Origin: Anolis sagrei
Lineage: Eukaryota > Chordata > Lepidosauria > Squamata > Anolidae
DNA length: 64,000 nucleotides
Assembly (NCBI RefSeq): GCF_037176765.1
Contig: NC_090034.1
Location: 96,634,500-96,698,499, forward strand
Direction: 5' to 3'
Position numbers and translations under genes: made by a program. Shown here in pieces: positions 1 to 13,084 of this stretch. The notes under the pieces were generated by a model that searched no databases, was not told the origin of the DNA, and saw only the letters and a program-made list of their open reading frames with translations. Position 1 is the stretch's first letter; each line of letters starts with the position of its first letter.

Positions 1-357
1 CGCTGACATTTGTCTGCCTGTTTTCCCAAGAGATTTACAGGATTTTTTGGAGGCAGCGCTGATGGAATCGTTCCAGGAGTTGTGTATGACGTCTGTAGAC
101 AGTCCACGTTTCGCAGGCGTATTGGGAGGACAATGGCTTTATAAACAAGCACCTTGGTATCCCTACAGATGTCCTGATCCTCAAACACTCTCTGCTTCAT
201 TAGGAAGAATGCTGTGCTTGCAGAGCTCAGGCAGTGTTGTATTTCGGTCTCAATGTTGACTTTTGTGGAAAGTTGGCTGCCAAGGTAGCAGAAATGGTCA
301 ACATTTTCTAATGCTACACATTAAGAGGGATTGGCTGGTGACTGTTGGAAGAGCACT
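1..357 (-). repeat. Non-LTR retrotransposon fragment (RTE-like), minus strand
   Basis: Closely matches 60980-61395 over its whole length, including the tail TTGGCTGGTGACTG. In the other copy the minus strand encodes an RT-tail-like protein ([20 protein letters not shown]). Clade is uncertain. It is cut by the SINE that follows. Confidence 0.6.
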
Positions 358-360
358 TTG

Positions 361-620
361 GAGCCCCCGGTGGTGCAGTGGGTTAAACCCCTGTGCCGAC
401 AGGACTGAAGACTGACAGGTCACAGGTTCGAATCTGGGGAGAGGCGGATGAGCTCCCTCTATCAGCTCCAGCTCCTCATGCGGGGACATGAGAGAAGCCT
501 CCCCAAGGACGATAAACATAAAAACATACGGGCGTCCCCTGGGCAACATCCTTGCAGACAGCCAATTCTCTCACACCAGAAGCGACTTGCAGTTTCTCAA
601 GTTGCTCCTGACATGACAAA
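361..620 (+). repeat. tRNA-derived SINE (lizard family with GAGCCCCCGGTGG head)
   Basis: The head GAGCCCCCGGTGGTGCAG is followed by a B-box-like GGTTCGAATC (425-434) and the family tail CTCAAGTTGCTCCTGACATG with an A-run. At least five more copies of this family are in the window. Confidence 0.85.
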
Positions 621-644
621 AAAAAACAAAGGTTGATTTTAACT

Positions 645-800
645 TTATCATGCATTCAGAAGTGATATATATAATCATGTTTATTTTATTTTAGTGGATA
701 AAATGCATTTATAAGCTCAAATAACCCAGATTCCACTTTTCAAGCAATTTCACTTTCTGACAGTGTTCTGATCCCTAATGTGTCAGATAAGTAGAGACTT
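645..800 (-). repeat. Unclassified interspersed repeat, inverted partner of 3462-3605
   Basis: The reverse complement of 3462-3605 matches with only scattered differences, for example CACTTTCTGACAGTGTTCTG here against its complement there. The two arms flank two PLD3 exons. Family not recognised. Confidence 0.65.
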
Positions 801-1200
801 TATAGTCTCTTTCTGGTGGTAGTTTTTAAAATTAAGACTAATCCTCCAGACTCTTTAGTCTGGGGAGCTGACTCATTTGGCTCCAAGTTGCCACTTTCAT
901 AGTGCCCATGCTATGACTCTATGTTGTTAAGTTTCATGCCAGTGCTGGCTGGTGATTCCCATGTCAGTGGAGGAAGAAAAAAAAACACTCTAAAGTTTTC
1001 ACTCAGGGTTTAAAAATGTTCTCCAAAGTGCTGAACCTATTCCTAAATATTTTAGCACCTTAGACATCGCCATTCAAAATAGTGAAAACCTGAATTGGCT
1101 TGCCTGCTGACTAACATGGGAGTGACTTGTGAGCCGTGGTACCAAATTATGTGGATTTAGGTACCAGATCACAAGCCAGCTTTTCCTCATCTTCTTTCAG

Positions 1201-1367
1201 TTCTTCCCACGGGACTCCCATTACATCTTGGTGACAGCGATCTTGTCTACAATGCTGGTGGCAGCCCTTTTGGTCCGGATGTTCCTCTTTCCCTTCTATA
1301 GTCCAGCTTCTGTAGAGACTGTGGTGGCCACCCCATCTCTGGACAACACGTGCAATGACCCATGCAG
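1201..1367 (+). CDS. PLD3: PLD3 exon with transmembrane segment (first coding exon in window)
   Basis: Acceptor cttctttcag ends at 1200 and donor gtgagt starts at 1368. The exon reads [11 protein letters not shown] and then a strongly hydrophobic run ending in FLFPFY, which is the signal-anchor helix of this type II protein, followed by a short stem and the NDPC motif found in human PLD3 as YDPC. It ends in phase 2. The frame stays open upstream into the intron, so the exact start rests on the acceptor and on the similarity. Residues before FFPRD must come from an exon outside the window. Confidence 0.88.
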
Positions 1368-4300
1368 GTGAGTAACCTTCCTTCTATAGACACAGTTCCG
1401 GTAGGCTGTAGGAACTGTGGGAGTTGAAGTCCAAAACACTGGAGGGCCGGTTTGCCCATGTCTGCTTCAGAGGGACATCTTTCTCTCCTCAGGGTCACAC
1501 TGGTGGAAAGTATCCCTGAAGGGCTGATCTACGATGACAACAGTACCATCAACCCTTCTATTTTCGAGGCCTGGATGAACATTTTGGGAGATGCGAGGAG
1601 CACCGTGGATATTGCCTCTTTCTATTGGACCTTGTCGGATGAGGACACTCATACCCACGATCCCTCCTCCAGCCAGGTGAACAGGCAGAATTCTTCTCAA
1701 GGAATTATATTCTGTGGAATGTTGCCTGTTAGTGAAATAGGCCAACCTGGCTGAAGGATTCTAGGATATATATATACTAGCTTGGGGACCCGGCGCTGCC
1801 CAGGTTATTTCAGAAAGGCATTGTTTGTCAGTGCTCCAAATTTAGTCTACAGCCAATGTCAGATGGGTCCAGTGGGTGTGTGTGAACTACAACTCCCATA
1901 TGGAAGTCCCATCGCCCATGGTCCATCCTCCTGCAAAACCACACCAGGATGTAGAGTGGGTCATGGGGGCTCTGTGTGCCAAATTTGGTCTAGATCAGTC
2001 CTTGGTGAAGGTCTTAGTAGTCTCAGGAATGAGTGAAGGTAGTGCAAGTCCCATCACCCATGGTCCAAAGTCTTCTAAACTGCACCGGGATGTAGAGTGG
2101 GTTATGGGGACTCTGTGTGCCAAGTTTGATCTTGATCTGTCATTGGTGAGCGTCACAGTGGTCTCATAAAGCTATTGAAGGTATTGCAAGTCCCATCATC
2201 CATGGGGAATCTTCCTTCTAACCAAAACAGGATGTAGAGTGGGTCATGATGGCTCTGTGTGCCAAGTTTGGTCTTGATCAGTCATTGGATGAGGATCGAA
2301 GTGGTCTCAGGAAGTGAGTGAAGGTACTGCAAGTCCCATCATCCATGGTGAATCCTCCTTCTAACCAAAACAGGATGTAGAGTGGGTCATGGTGGCTCTG
2401 CGTGCCAAGTTTGGTCTTGATCAGTCATTCGATGAGGATCGAAGTGGTTTCAGGAAGTGAGTGAAGGTACTGCAAGTCCCATCATCCATGGTGAATCCTC
2501 CTTCTGACCAAAACAGGATGTAGAGTGGGTCATGGTGGCTCTGCGTGCCAAGTTTGGTCTTGATCAGTCATTGGATGAGGATCGAAGTGGTCTCAGGAAG
2601 TGAGTGAAGGTACTGCAAGTCCCATCATCCATGGTCCATCCTCCGCCAAACTGTACCAGATAGGCAGTGGGGTGGCTGCTTAACTTTAGATCCTGGATTG
2701 TAGGCTGTTATGGAGAGATGACTGTGTGTATTACTGTGTTACTTCAATTGTAAGATGCATCCTATTTTCAGGACCACCACCACTGACAAAAATATATAAG
2801 ATATGCCTGCATTTCTAAATTTTTAGGGATTTTTTTTTGGCAGTGTAGATGAGGCCCTAATGGGACACTCAAAGCACTACATTATCCTAGAATAATTTTG
2901 GAATAACCTTGAATCCTCTTAAGGACTGTCTCATGGTGCAGAGATTGGAGTGCGGTTTTTCTTTAAATTGCTGGTGTCTGTTAAGGTTTGGGTCCAATTA
3001 GACTTGACAACTCATATACACACTGCAAACAAGCATCTAATTGACTGGCCCATTCAGGCTTGCGTGCCTTGAAAGGTCTCTTTCAGGGAAAGTGGAACAT
3101 CCTTTTGTTGAGGGTTTTGGTTACGGAGGCTTGAGCAGCACTACTTTTGACAGATTCCTCAGCAGTGGAACAGATTTGGTTTTCCACATCTTCATGTGAG
3201 ACGCCATTAATCAGGGAACTTTACCCACAAGCTGTTTTTGAAGGTGGCTGAAGTGAGGAGAGCTTTTGGCAGGTTGTTGTTTCACAAGGGAGAGAAAGCT
3301 TAACAGACAGAAAGTATTTTTTCAGTCAATTATCATCTAGTAGTTTCTTGGGTTAGTTTTTTGGTCCCGTCCCCCCAAGACTGATCTTGGGCAAATCACA
3401 TTGTTTTCATCCTGAAAGAAAAACAATAACCTCTGAGTAAATTTTACCAATTTTTTTTACCCTACTTATTTGACAGATTAGGGATCAGAACACTGTCAGA
3501 AAGTGAAATTGGTTGAAATGTGGAATCTAAGTTATTTGAGCTTACAAATGCATTTTGGCCTCTGAAAAACATAAACATGATTATATATCACTTCTAAATG
3601 CAGTTTCTCAAGTCACTCCTGACATGACAAAACAACCCCAAAAATTTCTAAATGCACAGTAAAGTTAAAGGTGGGTATATTCTGAAATGATGATCTTAAT
3701 TATCATGAATTGCCTTATTGTAAGTAGCATTCCTATTTAAATAGGTTTATTATACCATATTCTGGAAAACAGCTGAAGGCAGCTTGTGTTGACGAAAGGG
3801 TGTCTGGTTTCAATTGGAAAAGTCAAATAGAAATATCAACTGTTGAAAAGAGTTTTGTGTTTATGGTGCTTTGCTTGGATTTTGTTGAGAGTGGCCTGTC
3901 CCTTTCATCATTTATATTTTGGTTGAGATAGTGCATAGTTCTGAAGAGTTCGTTTTGAAATGGGGTGAGGGCAGAAATAATATACAAATTCAGCTGGATC
4001 ACTGAGAACTCCAAAGGATATAGGCAATTTCAACTGGGAATAGGTTCCACTGAACTACAAGGGCTGGAAGGGAATTAGAACAAGAATGGACCTTTGTTGA
4101 CTTTGTGCAGCAGCAGGTCTTATGCGATGCTTGCTTTGCAAACAGGGGGAAGAAGTTCTATCAGAGCTGCTGAAACTGCCCAACCGAGGGGTCTCTGTGC
4201 GGATTGCGGTCAATCCCCCTTCTGCTCATATGCCATGCAGTGATCTCCGGAAGCTGGAGGAAAGTGGTGAGTAAATCCAGGCAGCCACAATAAGACTTGA

Positions 4301-7300
4301 AAAGCTGAAGGCAATGATCAGAGAATGATGATTCCTAAAGAAAAGTGTAGAAGTGGCAACCCAAATTATTCAGAAATTGGAGCCTACAAAGAAAGGATAT
4401 TTAGTTTCCAAGATTGTCAAGTCTAAGGAAGGTCTAAGGGACTGTCAAAAAAGGAATAGGTCACAAAGGGGTTGTCCAAATATTGGCTAGATGCAATCAG
4501 AGAGAGTACCATTTTGAATCTAATTCTCACCTTTTTGGCTAAATTACTCTCTCAAAATTGGGATGTACATAAGATTAACATCGTACAATAATCTTAGTGC
4601 TGAGCCTAAGCAAAAGGGGAACCTGCACCTGGAGAGATGTCACCTCTAATTTAATTGTCATGGCTCAAAGCTATGCAGTCCTGGGATTTGTAGTTCAATG
4701 AGGCATCAGCATTCTTGGCAGCCCTATGATCCCAAACTACAGCCCCCATGACCCCATAGCATTGAGCCAAGGCAGTAAAAGTGGATTAATTCTACAGCAT
4801 AGATGCACCCCAAGATTTTCATTTCCATTGCTGAAGAAGCTTTGGTGCTCTGACACTTTAGTTTTTAAAGAAGGAATTCTTGGCAGACAGCCACTTTAAT
4901 GCACAACTTTTTTGGCCCAAATTACAAAGAATGTCATTGTGCATAACATTCAGCAGCCAATACTTTTTGGTTTCAGGGTTTTGAAATCTGAGGTGTTAAT
5001 TAGATTTGATGGCACATTAGACTCGAGTAAATTTGGGTAATTTCCTCCTAGTTCTGGAACCTGTTTCTCACCTTGCAATTGCCATCCAGACCCTAAGAGG
5101 AAATCCAAAGCAGGAAAAGGAGTGTTACAGTCAGCAAATCACACTCTCCCAGCCTCAGAAGAAGGCAACACCTACATCTCCAAAAAGAAAATCTTGCCAA
5201 GGAAACTCATTTAGGATCACCATAAGTCAGAAATTACTTGGAGACACACAACAGCAACAATGAGCTGAGACAAAAACTAAAACAGTCTGCTTCCCAATTT
5301 CTCCAGGTGCTCAGATCCGTAAGGTCAACCTGCCCAGACTCACCTCAGGAATCCTACACACCAAATTTTGGATTGTGGACCAGACGCACATTTACATTGG
5401 GAGCGCCAACATGGACTGGCGTGCCCTCACACAGGTAAGGCACCCTTCCTGAGGGACTCACAAGGTCAAACATCACAGTTGCCCACGCTTTGGCCTAGCA
5501 GAGAAAAAGGAGTGTTCAGATTATGAGTCTAAACAGTGAGGATGGGCCAGGACCATCTCTAAGGTCACTGACAACACAGATGTGCATTGATAGGTAAGTT
5601 TTAAGAAAGCCAAAGATTCTCTTCTCTGTGCATATCCTTCTCAGCTGGGGTGAGACAGATGTCAACAAAGCAGGGGGCATTTGGCGAGGGGTTGTGTTAA
5701 CCATAAAGGAATTTTCTCCCCCAAGAAAGCTGAGTGGCGCAACAGTGTCATTCTTTAAGTGTGCTGGTCAATGATATTTTTGTCCAAGACTTTAAAGAAA
5801 TACAGCTACATCTAACCTGTCTTGAGTCCCATTCTGCAACAGCTACTTTGATCCTGTTTTCGGAGAGAACTGGAAACCTTGTGATGCTCTGCATGTTTCT
5901 TGATTGCAACTTCCCGTATTCCTCACTATTGCCTGGGCTGATGGGAGTTGCAGTCCAACATCTGAAGAGAGCATGCCGTTCTCATTCTTGTTTTAAGGCA
6001 GTGGTTCTCCCCAGATGTTTTTGCCTTCAACTCCCAGAAATCCTAACAGCTGGTAAACTGGCTGGGATTTCTGAGAATTGTAGACCAAAACACTTGGGGA
6101 CCCACAGGTTGAGAACCACTGTTTCGGAAGATATTGTTATGTTTCCTTGCTGTTGCTTTGAAATCCAGCAAATGAAGAGCCATGTGTTTTAAGGAAGGTG
6201 TGTTGCTCTGTCATCCTCTTGAGCATGACAGAGATTTGGGGCACATCTTTGGGGTTATGCATGGATGTTTCTCCAGGGAAAGGTAGCAGTGGCAAAATGA
6301 CTTGGCCCCATTCTGTTGGAAATAGCAACCTCCCAAGCCTTTGACTGTTTATATATATTTGCTAACCTGTATTCTATGTGCATGTTAATTTGCCAGTTTG
6401 ACTTACCTCTTTGGTATGGGAGGGGTTATATACACGTGATTATACCAAGCATGTTCAGACTCAGGATACCATTTTTATATTCAGTCTGCTTTACACCTTA
6501 CTGGAGGAGGATGCATGTTGCTGTTTGGACTTTAATAGAGAAATATGGCTTATGGACTTCAGTGAATACAGGTATACCTAAAGACTATTAATAAAGAATG
6601 ATAGCTTTTGTCCTCAACACACAAAGAAGAAACTACATCCTATTCATAACTGAACTTTAAAATGATATATGCCTCTATAGTTTTTTGGGGGTTTTTTGTT
6701 TGTTTGTTTTTGGTCAGGAGCGACTTGAGAAACTGCAAGTCACTTCTGGTGTGAAAGAATTGGCCATCTGCAAGGACATTGCCCAGGGGACGCATGGATG
6801 TTTTTGATATTTTACCATCCTTCTGGGAGGTTTCTCTCATGTTCCCGCATGGGGAACTGGAGCTGACAGAGGGAGCTCATCTGCGCTCTCCCCGAATTCG
6901 AACCTGCGACCTGTCGGTCTTCAGTCCTGCCGGCACAAGGGTTTAACCCACTGCACCACCGGGGACTCCTGTCTCTATGGTGAATTCATACAAGTTGTTT
7001 ATGAGTAAACAAGATATGTTATTTTTCAAATAAGACTTTATTTTTTATCTCTAAGTGCATATTTTAACTAAGAGGTTTCAAGGGAGTGTATATCTTTTGT
7101 GCAATTACAACTGCAAAGAAACAACCATCCTCTGCTAACTAATATATTTTTGTAGTGGCATGTCTTTAAACTTGGCAGTTTAAAGACATGGTTCTTCAGT
7201 TTAACAGCTGAGATACCTGTGTGTCATTACATGAATGCTCATGAATATCACTTGTTCAAAAAAAATTGATTTCTAACAAGAGCATGCTTTTCTTGACTAG

Positions 7301-10300
7301 TGGTTTTCAAAAGGTGGTTTCTATGTTTGTGGAGATTCAAATTTGCCAAATGGATGTGACATCACTTTTACCTTTTCAAAAATGTTATGGTGCACTTATT
7401 TCCAATAGGTAATGGAATTTCCAATACATTCTGCTTAGATCCCAGACAGACAACTATCGTCATCCAGACATTTTGAGGAGGATTGTAGCGGTTATCATGG
7501 TTATCATATGTAGTCAGAATAGTCTTAATGCAACTGCAGTGCAGAAATATCCAGAGAGCTACACAGTTCCTTACGCTAACCTCAAAGGAAAATACCTGAA
7601 TAATACCCTTCTGTTCTGGTGACAGGTGAAGGAGCTGGGAGTGGCTGTGTACAATTGCAGTTGCTTGGCCCAGGACTTAGGGAAGATGTTTGAAGCATAC
7701 TGGGCCCTGGGCTTGCCCAACGCCACCATCCCCTCGCCCTGGCCGGCCAATTTCTCCACAACATACAACAAGGAGACTCCCTTGGCGCTCCAGTTTAACG
7801 GCACGGATGCCAGGGTGTTTTTCTCGGTGAGTACTTGGTGCATGTATGATGCAGCTAGGCATTTTGTGTATTTAAAGCTGGTGCCAGTCTCACTTGTGGA
7901 ATTCCTGGCAACCAAATGTTCTTAGAAGAGACATCCCATCTAATGAATAGTTTGCAGCTCTGCTGTTTGATGCTGAACACAATAGTAAATTCTACCCAGG
8001 CTGTCCCTGGCCAATGATCAGGTTCGCTATATGAACCCCTGAATTGGGGTGAACCCCTTCCAGGGTGATCACAACCAGTGGAAAATTGATTCCCAATTTT
8101 CCCAAGAGTTATACAGTGCAAACAACAACAAACACAACCAAACTGCACAAATGAGCCCAACTTTCCCATGCCCTCCATAGTTATGAGACCTGTATAACCA
8201 GGTTAGTAAGAGTGGAACATTAATTTCCCCCAGTCGGTTCTCGATACCTGATTGATGTTTGATGTTTTGTATTATGTCTGATATAACAGGTTGTGGTTAA
8301 TTTTAGTTGTTAAGGTATAATTTGTTTTTATATGTTGGATGTTCAATTTTTGTTATTATGGGCATGTTGTTGTTGTGCTCAGGCATTGAAAGTTTACCTT
8401 TTATGTTTGGAATCCACCCTGAGTTCCTCTGGGGAGATAGGGCAGAATATAAATAAAGATTATTATTATTGTTATTGTTGTTATTATTATTATTTGAAAC
8501 ACAAGATGAGTCCACACCAGACACTCTGCTGGCTGTTGAATTGGAACACACGTCGGACACTTCCCAAGTGTCTAGGACTGTGTGATGTATTGGCGAATGA
8601 TGTGTGCAGATCCCAGTAAGGTGGCTTTCTGCAGCTGGCAGATGGTAATTTTGTCAGCGCCAATTGTGTTTAAGTTCAGGTCAAGGTCTTTAGGCACTGC
8701 ACCCAGTGTGCCAATCACCACTGGGACCACCTTTACTGGTTTGTGCCAGAGTCTTTTCAGTTTGATTTTTAAATCCTCATATCGTGTAAGCTTTTCCAGT
8801 TGTTTCTGTGCAATCCTGCTGACACCCGGGATTGCAACATCGACGATCCATACTTTGTTTTTTAACACTGTCTGTCTGAATTCTAAAGTCCCAGAGGAGT
8901 TTGGCGTGTTCATTCTCTGTAACTTTTTCCGGCTTGTGATCCCACCAGTTAGTTGTCGCAGGCAGATGGTATTTGTGGCACAAGTTCCAATGAATCATCT
9001 GAGCAATAGTGTTATGCCTCTGCTTGTAGTCTGTCTGTGCGATCTTATTATTATTATTACTATTATTGGCTCTCATTTCTGCCTCTGCTCTGTCCACCTC
9101 CAGAGTGCTCCTCCGGCCCTGTGTGCCACAGGACGGACTGAAGACCTTCAAGCCCTTCTTGGCGTCATTGATGAGGCCCAAGAATTTGTCTACATCGCTG
9201 TGATGAACTACTTGCCCACTATGGAGTTCTCACATCCCAGGAGGTAATTGAGAGAGCGAAAGTGCCAGACCTAATCATAATCTCTTATGGCCTGGTATGT
9301 GTTGCATTCTGAGCATTATCAGTCTCAGTCCCATCAGCATTTATGTTCCATCAGTTTTCTGAGAATATGAGGATTCCCAAAACTCCTCCAGCATTGTGTT
9401 TCCAATGCTGGAATGTGCCTCTCCTGTTCTGCTTTGGTTAGACCTTGCTTGGAATACTGTGTCCAGTTCTGGGCACCACAGTTTAAAAGAGATATTGACA
9501 AGCTGGAAGGAGGGCCATTAAAATGATTGAAGGTTTGAAGACCATGAATCTCTATGAAGAGCATCTTAAAGAGCTGGGCATGTTTAGCCTTCAGAAGAGA
9601 AGGTTGAGAGGAGACATGATAGCCATGTATGAATATGTGAAAGGATGTCTTAAGGAAGAGGCTTGTTTTCTGCTGTGCTGGAAACTAGGATTTGGAGCAA
9701 TGGATTCAAATTATAGAAAATGAGATGCCACCTGAACATTAGGAAAAACTTCTTAACCATACGAGCTGCTCAACAGTGGAATTCTCTGCCTCAAAGTTTG
9801 GTTAAGGCACCTTCCTTGGAGGCTTTTAAACACAGGCTGGATGGCCATCTGTCAGGGTTGCTTTGAATTATCTTTTTCTGCATGTCAGGAGAGTTGGACT
9901 AGATGGTCCATGTGGTCTCTTCCAACTCAATTATTCTATGATACTATGAACAGGACTACTTTATGGCAAGTATACTAACTAGTTGTGAAATGGCTGCCTT
10001 TGCTGCACTCCAGGACAGGAAAAGCCCTCTGACTTTAAACACCACACCGTTGGATGGAAAACAGTCCTTTTATTGAAGATAATTAAAAAGCAGTAAGGTA
10101 AAAAAAACAACACTTTAAAGACATAGGTAAATCCAATTAGGTAGGAAGATAAGCAGGAACAAAGTACTCCAGGGCAATAGTCCAGCAAAGTCCATAAAAA
10201 CAAAGTCAAAATTTCCCAAATAAAATGCAAGAAATCACAAAACACAAATCCAAGGCATGAATATGGAAGCATAGATGAAAATCATGAAGCAAAGGCACTT

Positions 10301-12026
10301 AAAACATGAATTTTCCAAGCAAAGCTTCCATGAACAAGGATGAGAACTTGGCTTGATTCCAAACGATGCTTCATCTGACTACCTATCCTGTACTTGGGAC
10401 TTTTATCTCCTCATTAGCTATGTCTCTAGCACTCAGAAATTGGTTTCACTTTAGCTGAGAATTTCTTATCTTTTTCTCTTGGAGCCTGGCAGACCGCCGA
10501 AGCCACTGTTCGGCTCTCCTGTTTTGACTGATCTCCTCCCACCTGCCTATTTGCTCATTAATTTCTGCAGCTGGGCCAGGTGCCGAGCTGTTTTCATGTT
10601 CTCTATCATGGAAACTCTCTGGTAACAATTCAGAAAGCACACCATCATTCCCATACCTCTCAGGGACATTCTCATGGGAAACTACACTCTGAACAGGCAT
10701 CTCCTGGTCATTCTCTACATCAGTATCACTGGCCAAACCATTGCCATCTTGAAACTTATCCTGCAACTCATTGACAGCCTTGTCTTCAGCATCTGCTGCT
10801 CAGATATACTGTCACTGTCCATGGAAGTCTTATCAAGGAATTAACGAATGTTGGTGATAGCTTCGAGCTGCAATATAGCTTTGTGCAAGGATGCTTGTAT
10901 TGCATTGCATTGGTCCAAATCAGTTCTCAGCATCTTTCCTTAAAAAAAAATCAACTTCAACTCGGCACTTGAAGAGGCTTTTAGCAGTTAATGCCAACAG
11001 TGCAAGAACCACCAATGATCTAATCTAGTTCATGTTCCAGATCTTAAGAGGTGTTTAGGAAAGTCCCTTTTTTGAACTTGCTCAGCTATGTTGGCCATTA
11101 TTTGGGAACTGCCAGGGATGATCATGGGCAGGAGAGTAACTGCCAAAAGTCACAGTATGGACTCCGAACTCTTGGCTGTTTCCACTCAGGTTTTGGCCAG
11201 CGATCGATAACTTTCTGAGGAAAGCAGCCTACGAGAGGCAAGTGCGAGTCCGCCTCCTGGTCAGCTGCTGGAAGCACTCCAAGGGCAACATGTTTCCCTT
11301 CCTGCGATCCCTAAATGCCATGCAGGACAACCGGACCCACTACAACGTGGAAGTGGTGAGTAAACTCCAGAGTTGGAGCAGTCCATGCTTGTGGGGAGGA
11401 AAACCTCTGAACTCTCACTTTCTCTCCAGTAGCTGTGCTCTTTTGGAACGGAATTTGCTGTGGCCTTTCCTTTTATACTACTGTCTCTTTGTGGTTTTTA
11501 TTATCTGTGGGTTAAATGTACAGTTGCCCTCTCTATCCACGGAATCAGCACCCACTCATTCAAGCAACCACAACTTGAAAATAGAAAAATACTTTTTTAA
11601 ACTTACCATATTTTTACTATCTTATCCAAGGGACTTCACTTTACTACTCCAGTGTATAGAATGGGACTTGAGCATCCACAGATTTTGAACCAAATGGACT
11701 CTAAAATGCAAAGAGTCCACTGTATAGTGTCTCATGTGCAAAAAAACAACACCTTACTATCTTAAAAAGGGACGAGTTTAGTTTCACAACTGTGTGTGTC
11801 TTTATGAGCTCCCTGCAAATAACTTGCTCCTATTTTTATCTCATTAGTTTTTTAACATTTTATCCTGTACATGTGGCCCCGCCTACTGTTACTGTGATTG
11901 TGTTTATTGTAATGCTATTTTGTTACTGTATTCATATGTTAGCTTGTTTTGTTTTTTACGCAATTTTGATGATGTTGTTTGTTGTTTATGTTTTGGTTTT
12001 ATTTTGCTGTAATACGTTGTCCGGGC

Positions 12027-12064
<38 letters not shown>

Positions 12065-13045
12065 GTCAAGTTATGGGCCACAGCAGTAGTTCTCAACATT
12101 CCTAATGTCTTAGCCACTTAGTATAGTTCCTCGTGTTGTGGTGACCCCCAACCATAAAATTATTTTCATTGCTACTTCATAACTGTAATGTTGCTACTGT
12201 TATGAATCGTAACGTGAATATCTGATATGCAAGATGTATTTTCATTCACTGGACCAAATTTGGCACAAATTCCCAATATGCCCAAATTATAATACCGGGG
12301 GGGGGGAGGGGGGGCTGGGGGGATTGATTTTGCCATTTGGGAGTTGTAGTCGCTGGGATTTATAGTTCACCTACACTCAAAGAGCATTCTGAACTCCACC
12401 AACAATGGAATTCAACCAAACTTAGCACACAGAACTCCCAAGACCAACATAAAATACTGGAAGGGTTTGGTGGGCATTAACCTTGAGTTTTGGAGTTGTA
12501 GTTCACTTACATCCAGAGAGCCCTGTGGACTCGAACAATAATGGATCTGGACCAAACTTGGCACGAATACTCAATATGCCCAAATATGGTGGAGTTTGGG
12601 GGAAATAGACCTCGACAGTTTGGAGTTGTAGTTGCTGGGATTTATCGTTCATCTACAATCAAAGAGTATTCTGAATCCCACCAAAGATAAAATTGGGCCA
12701 AACTTATCACACATAACCCCCATGACCAATACAAAATACTGGAGGGATTTGAGAGGAATTGACAATGATTTAGGGGAGAGCACACTTGCTTCCCTCACCC
12801 CACTTGGATTCTTAGAAACAGTCCCCACATGGCTCAAAATTGCCCCAAATCTCTGCAAATCATGTTTTACTCCTTACAAAGCACCCAAATGCCTGCAGAT
12901 CTTAAGGATTTTTTTAAAAAATGGTCAAAACTCACCTGAAGTCACTTCCAGTGATGTTAGGTATGCCAGTACAGCATGCTTGTAAGTATGCAAGGGCAGA
13001 AAATGATACCACCTTCTTCTCATTTGCAATCCCCGGCTTAAAACA

Positions 13046-13084
<39 letters not shown>

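Noticed and set aside
361-440. tRNA-like A and B boxes (also in the other SINE copies)
   Set aside because: They belong to SINE heads with the family tail and A-rich ends, so they are not functional tRNA genes.
1129-1200. Upstream extension of the first PLD3 exon in frame
   Set aside because: The frame is open to 1129, but the residues do not match PLD3 and a good pyrimidine-rich acceptor ends at 1200.
5734-6192. 152-codon + strand open frame
   Set aside because: Covers intron sequence and a palindromic MITE (5998-6122). No protein similarity.
8582-9247. 221-codon open frame on the + strand
   Set aside because: It runs antisense through the R4/Dong-like LINE and into a PLD3 exon. Only its last 47 codons (9104-9243) are real coding sequence.
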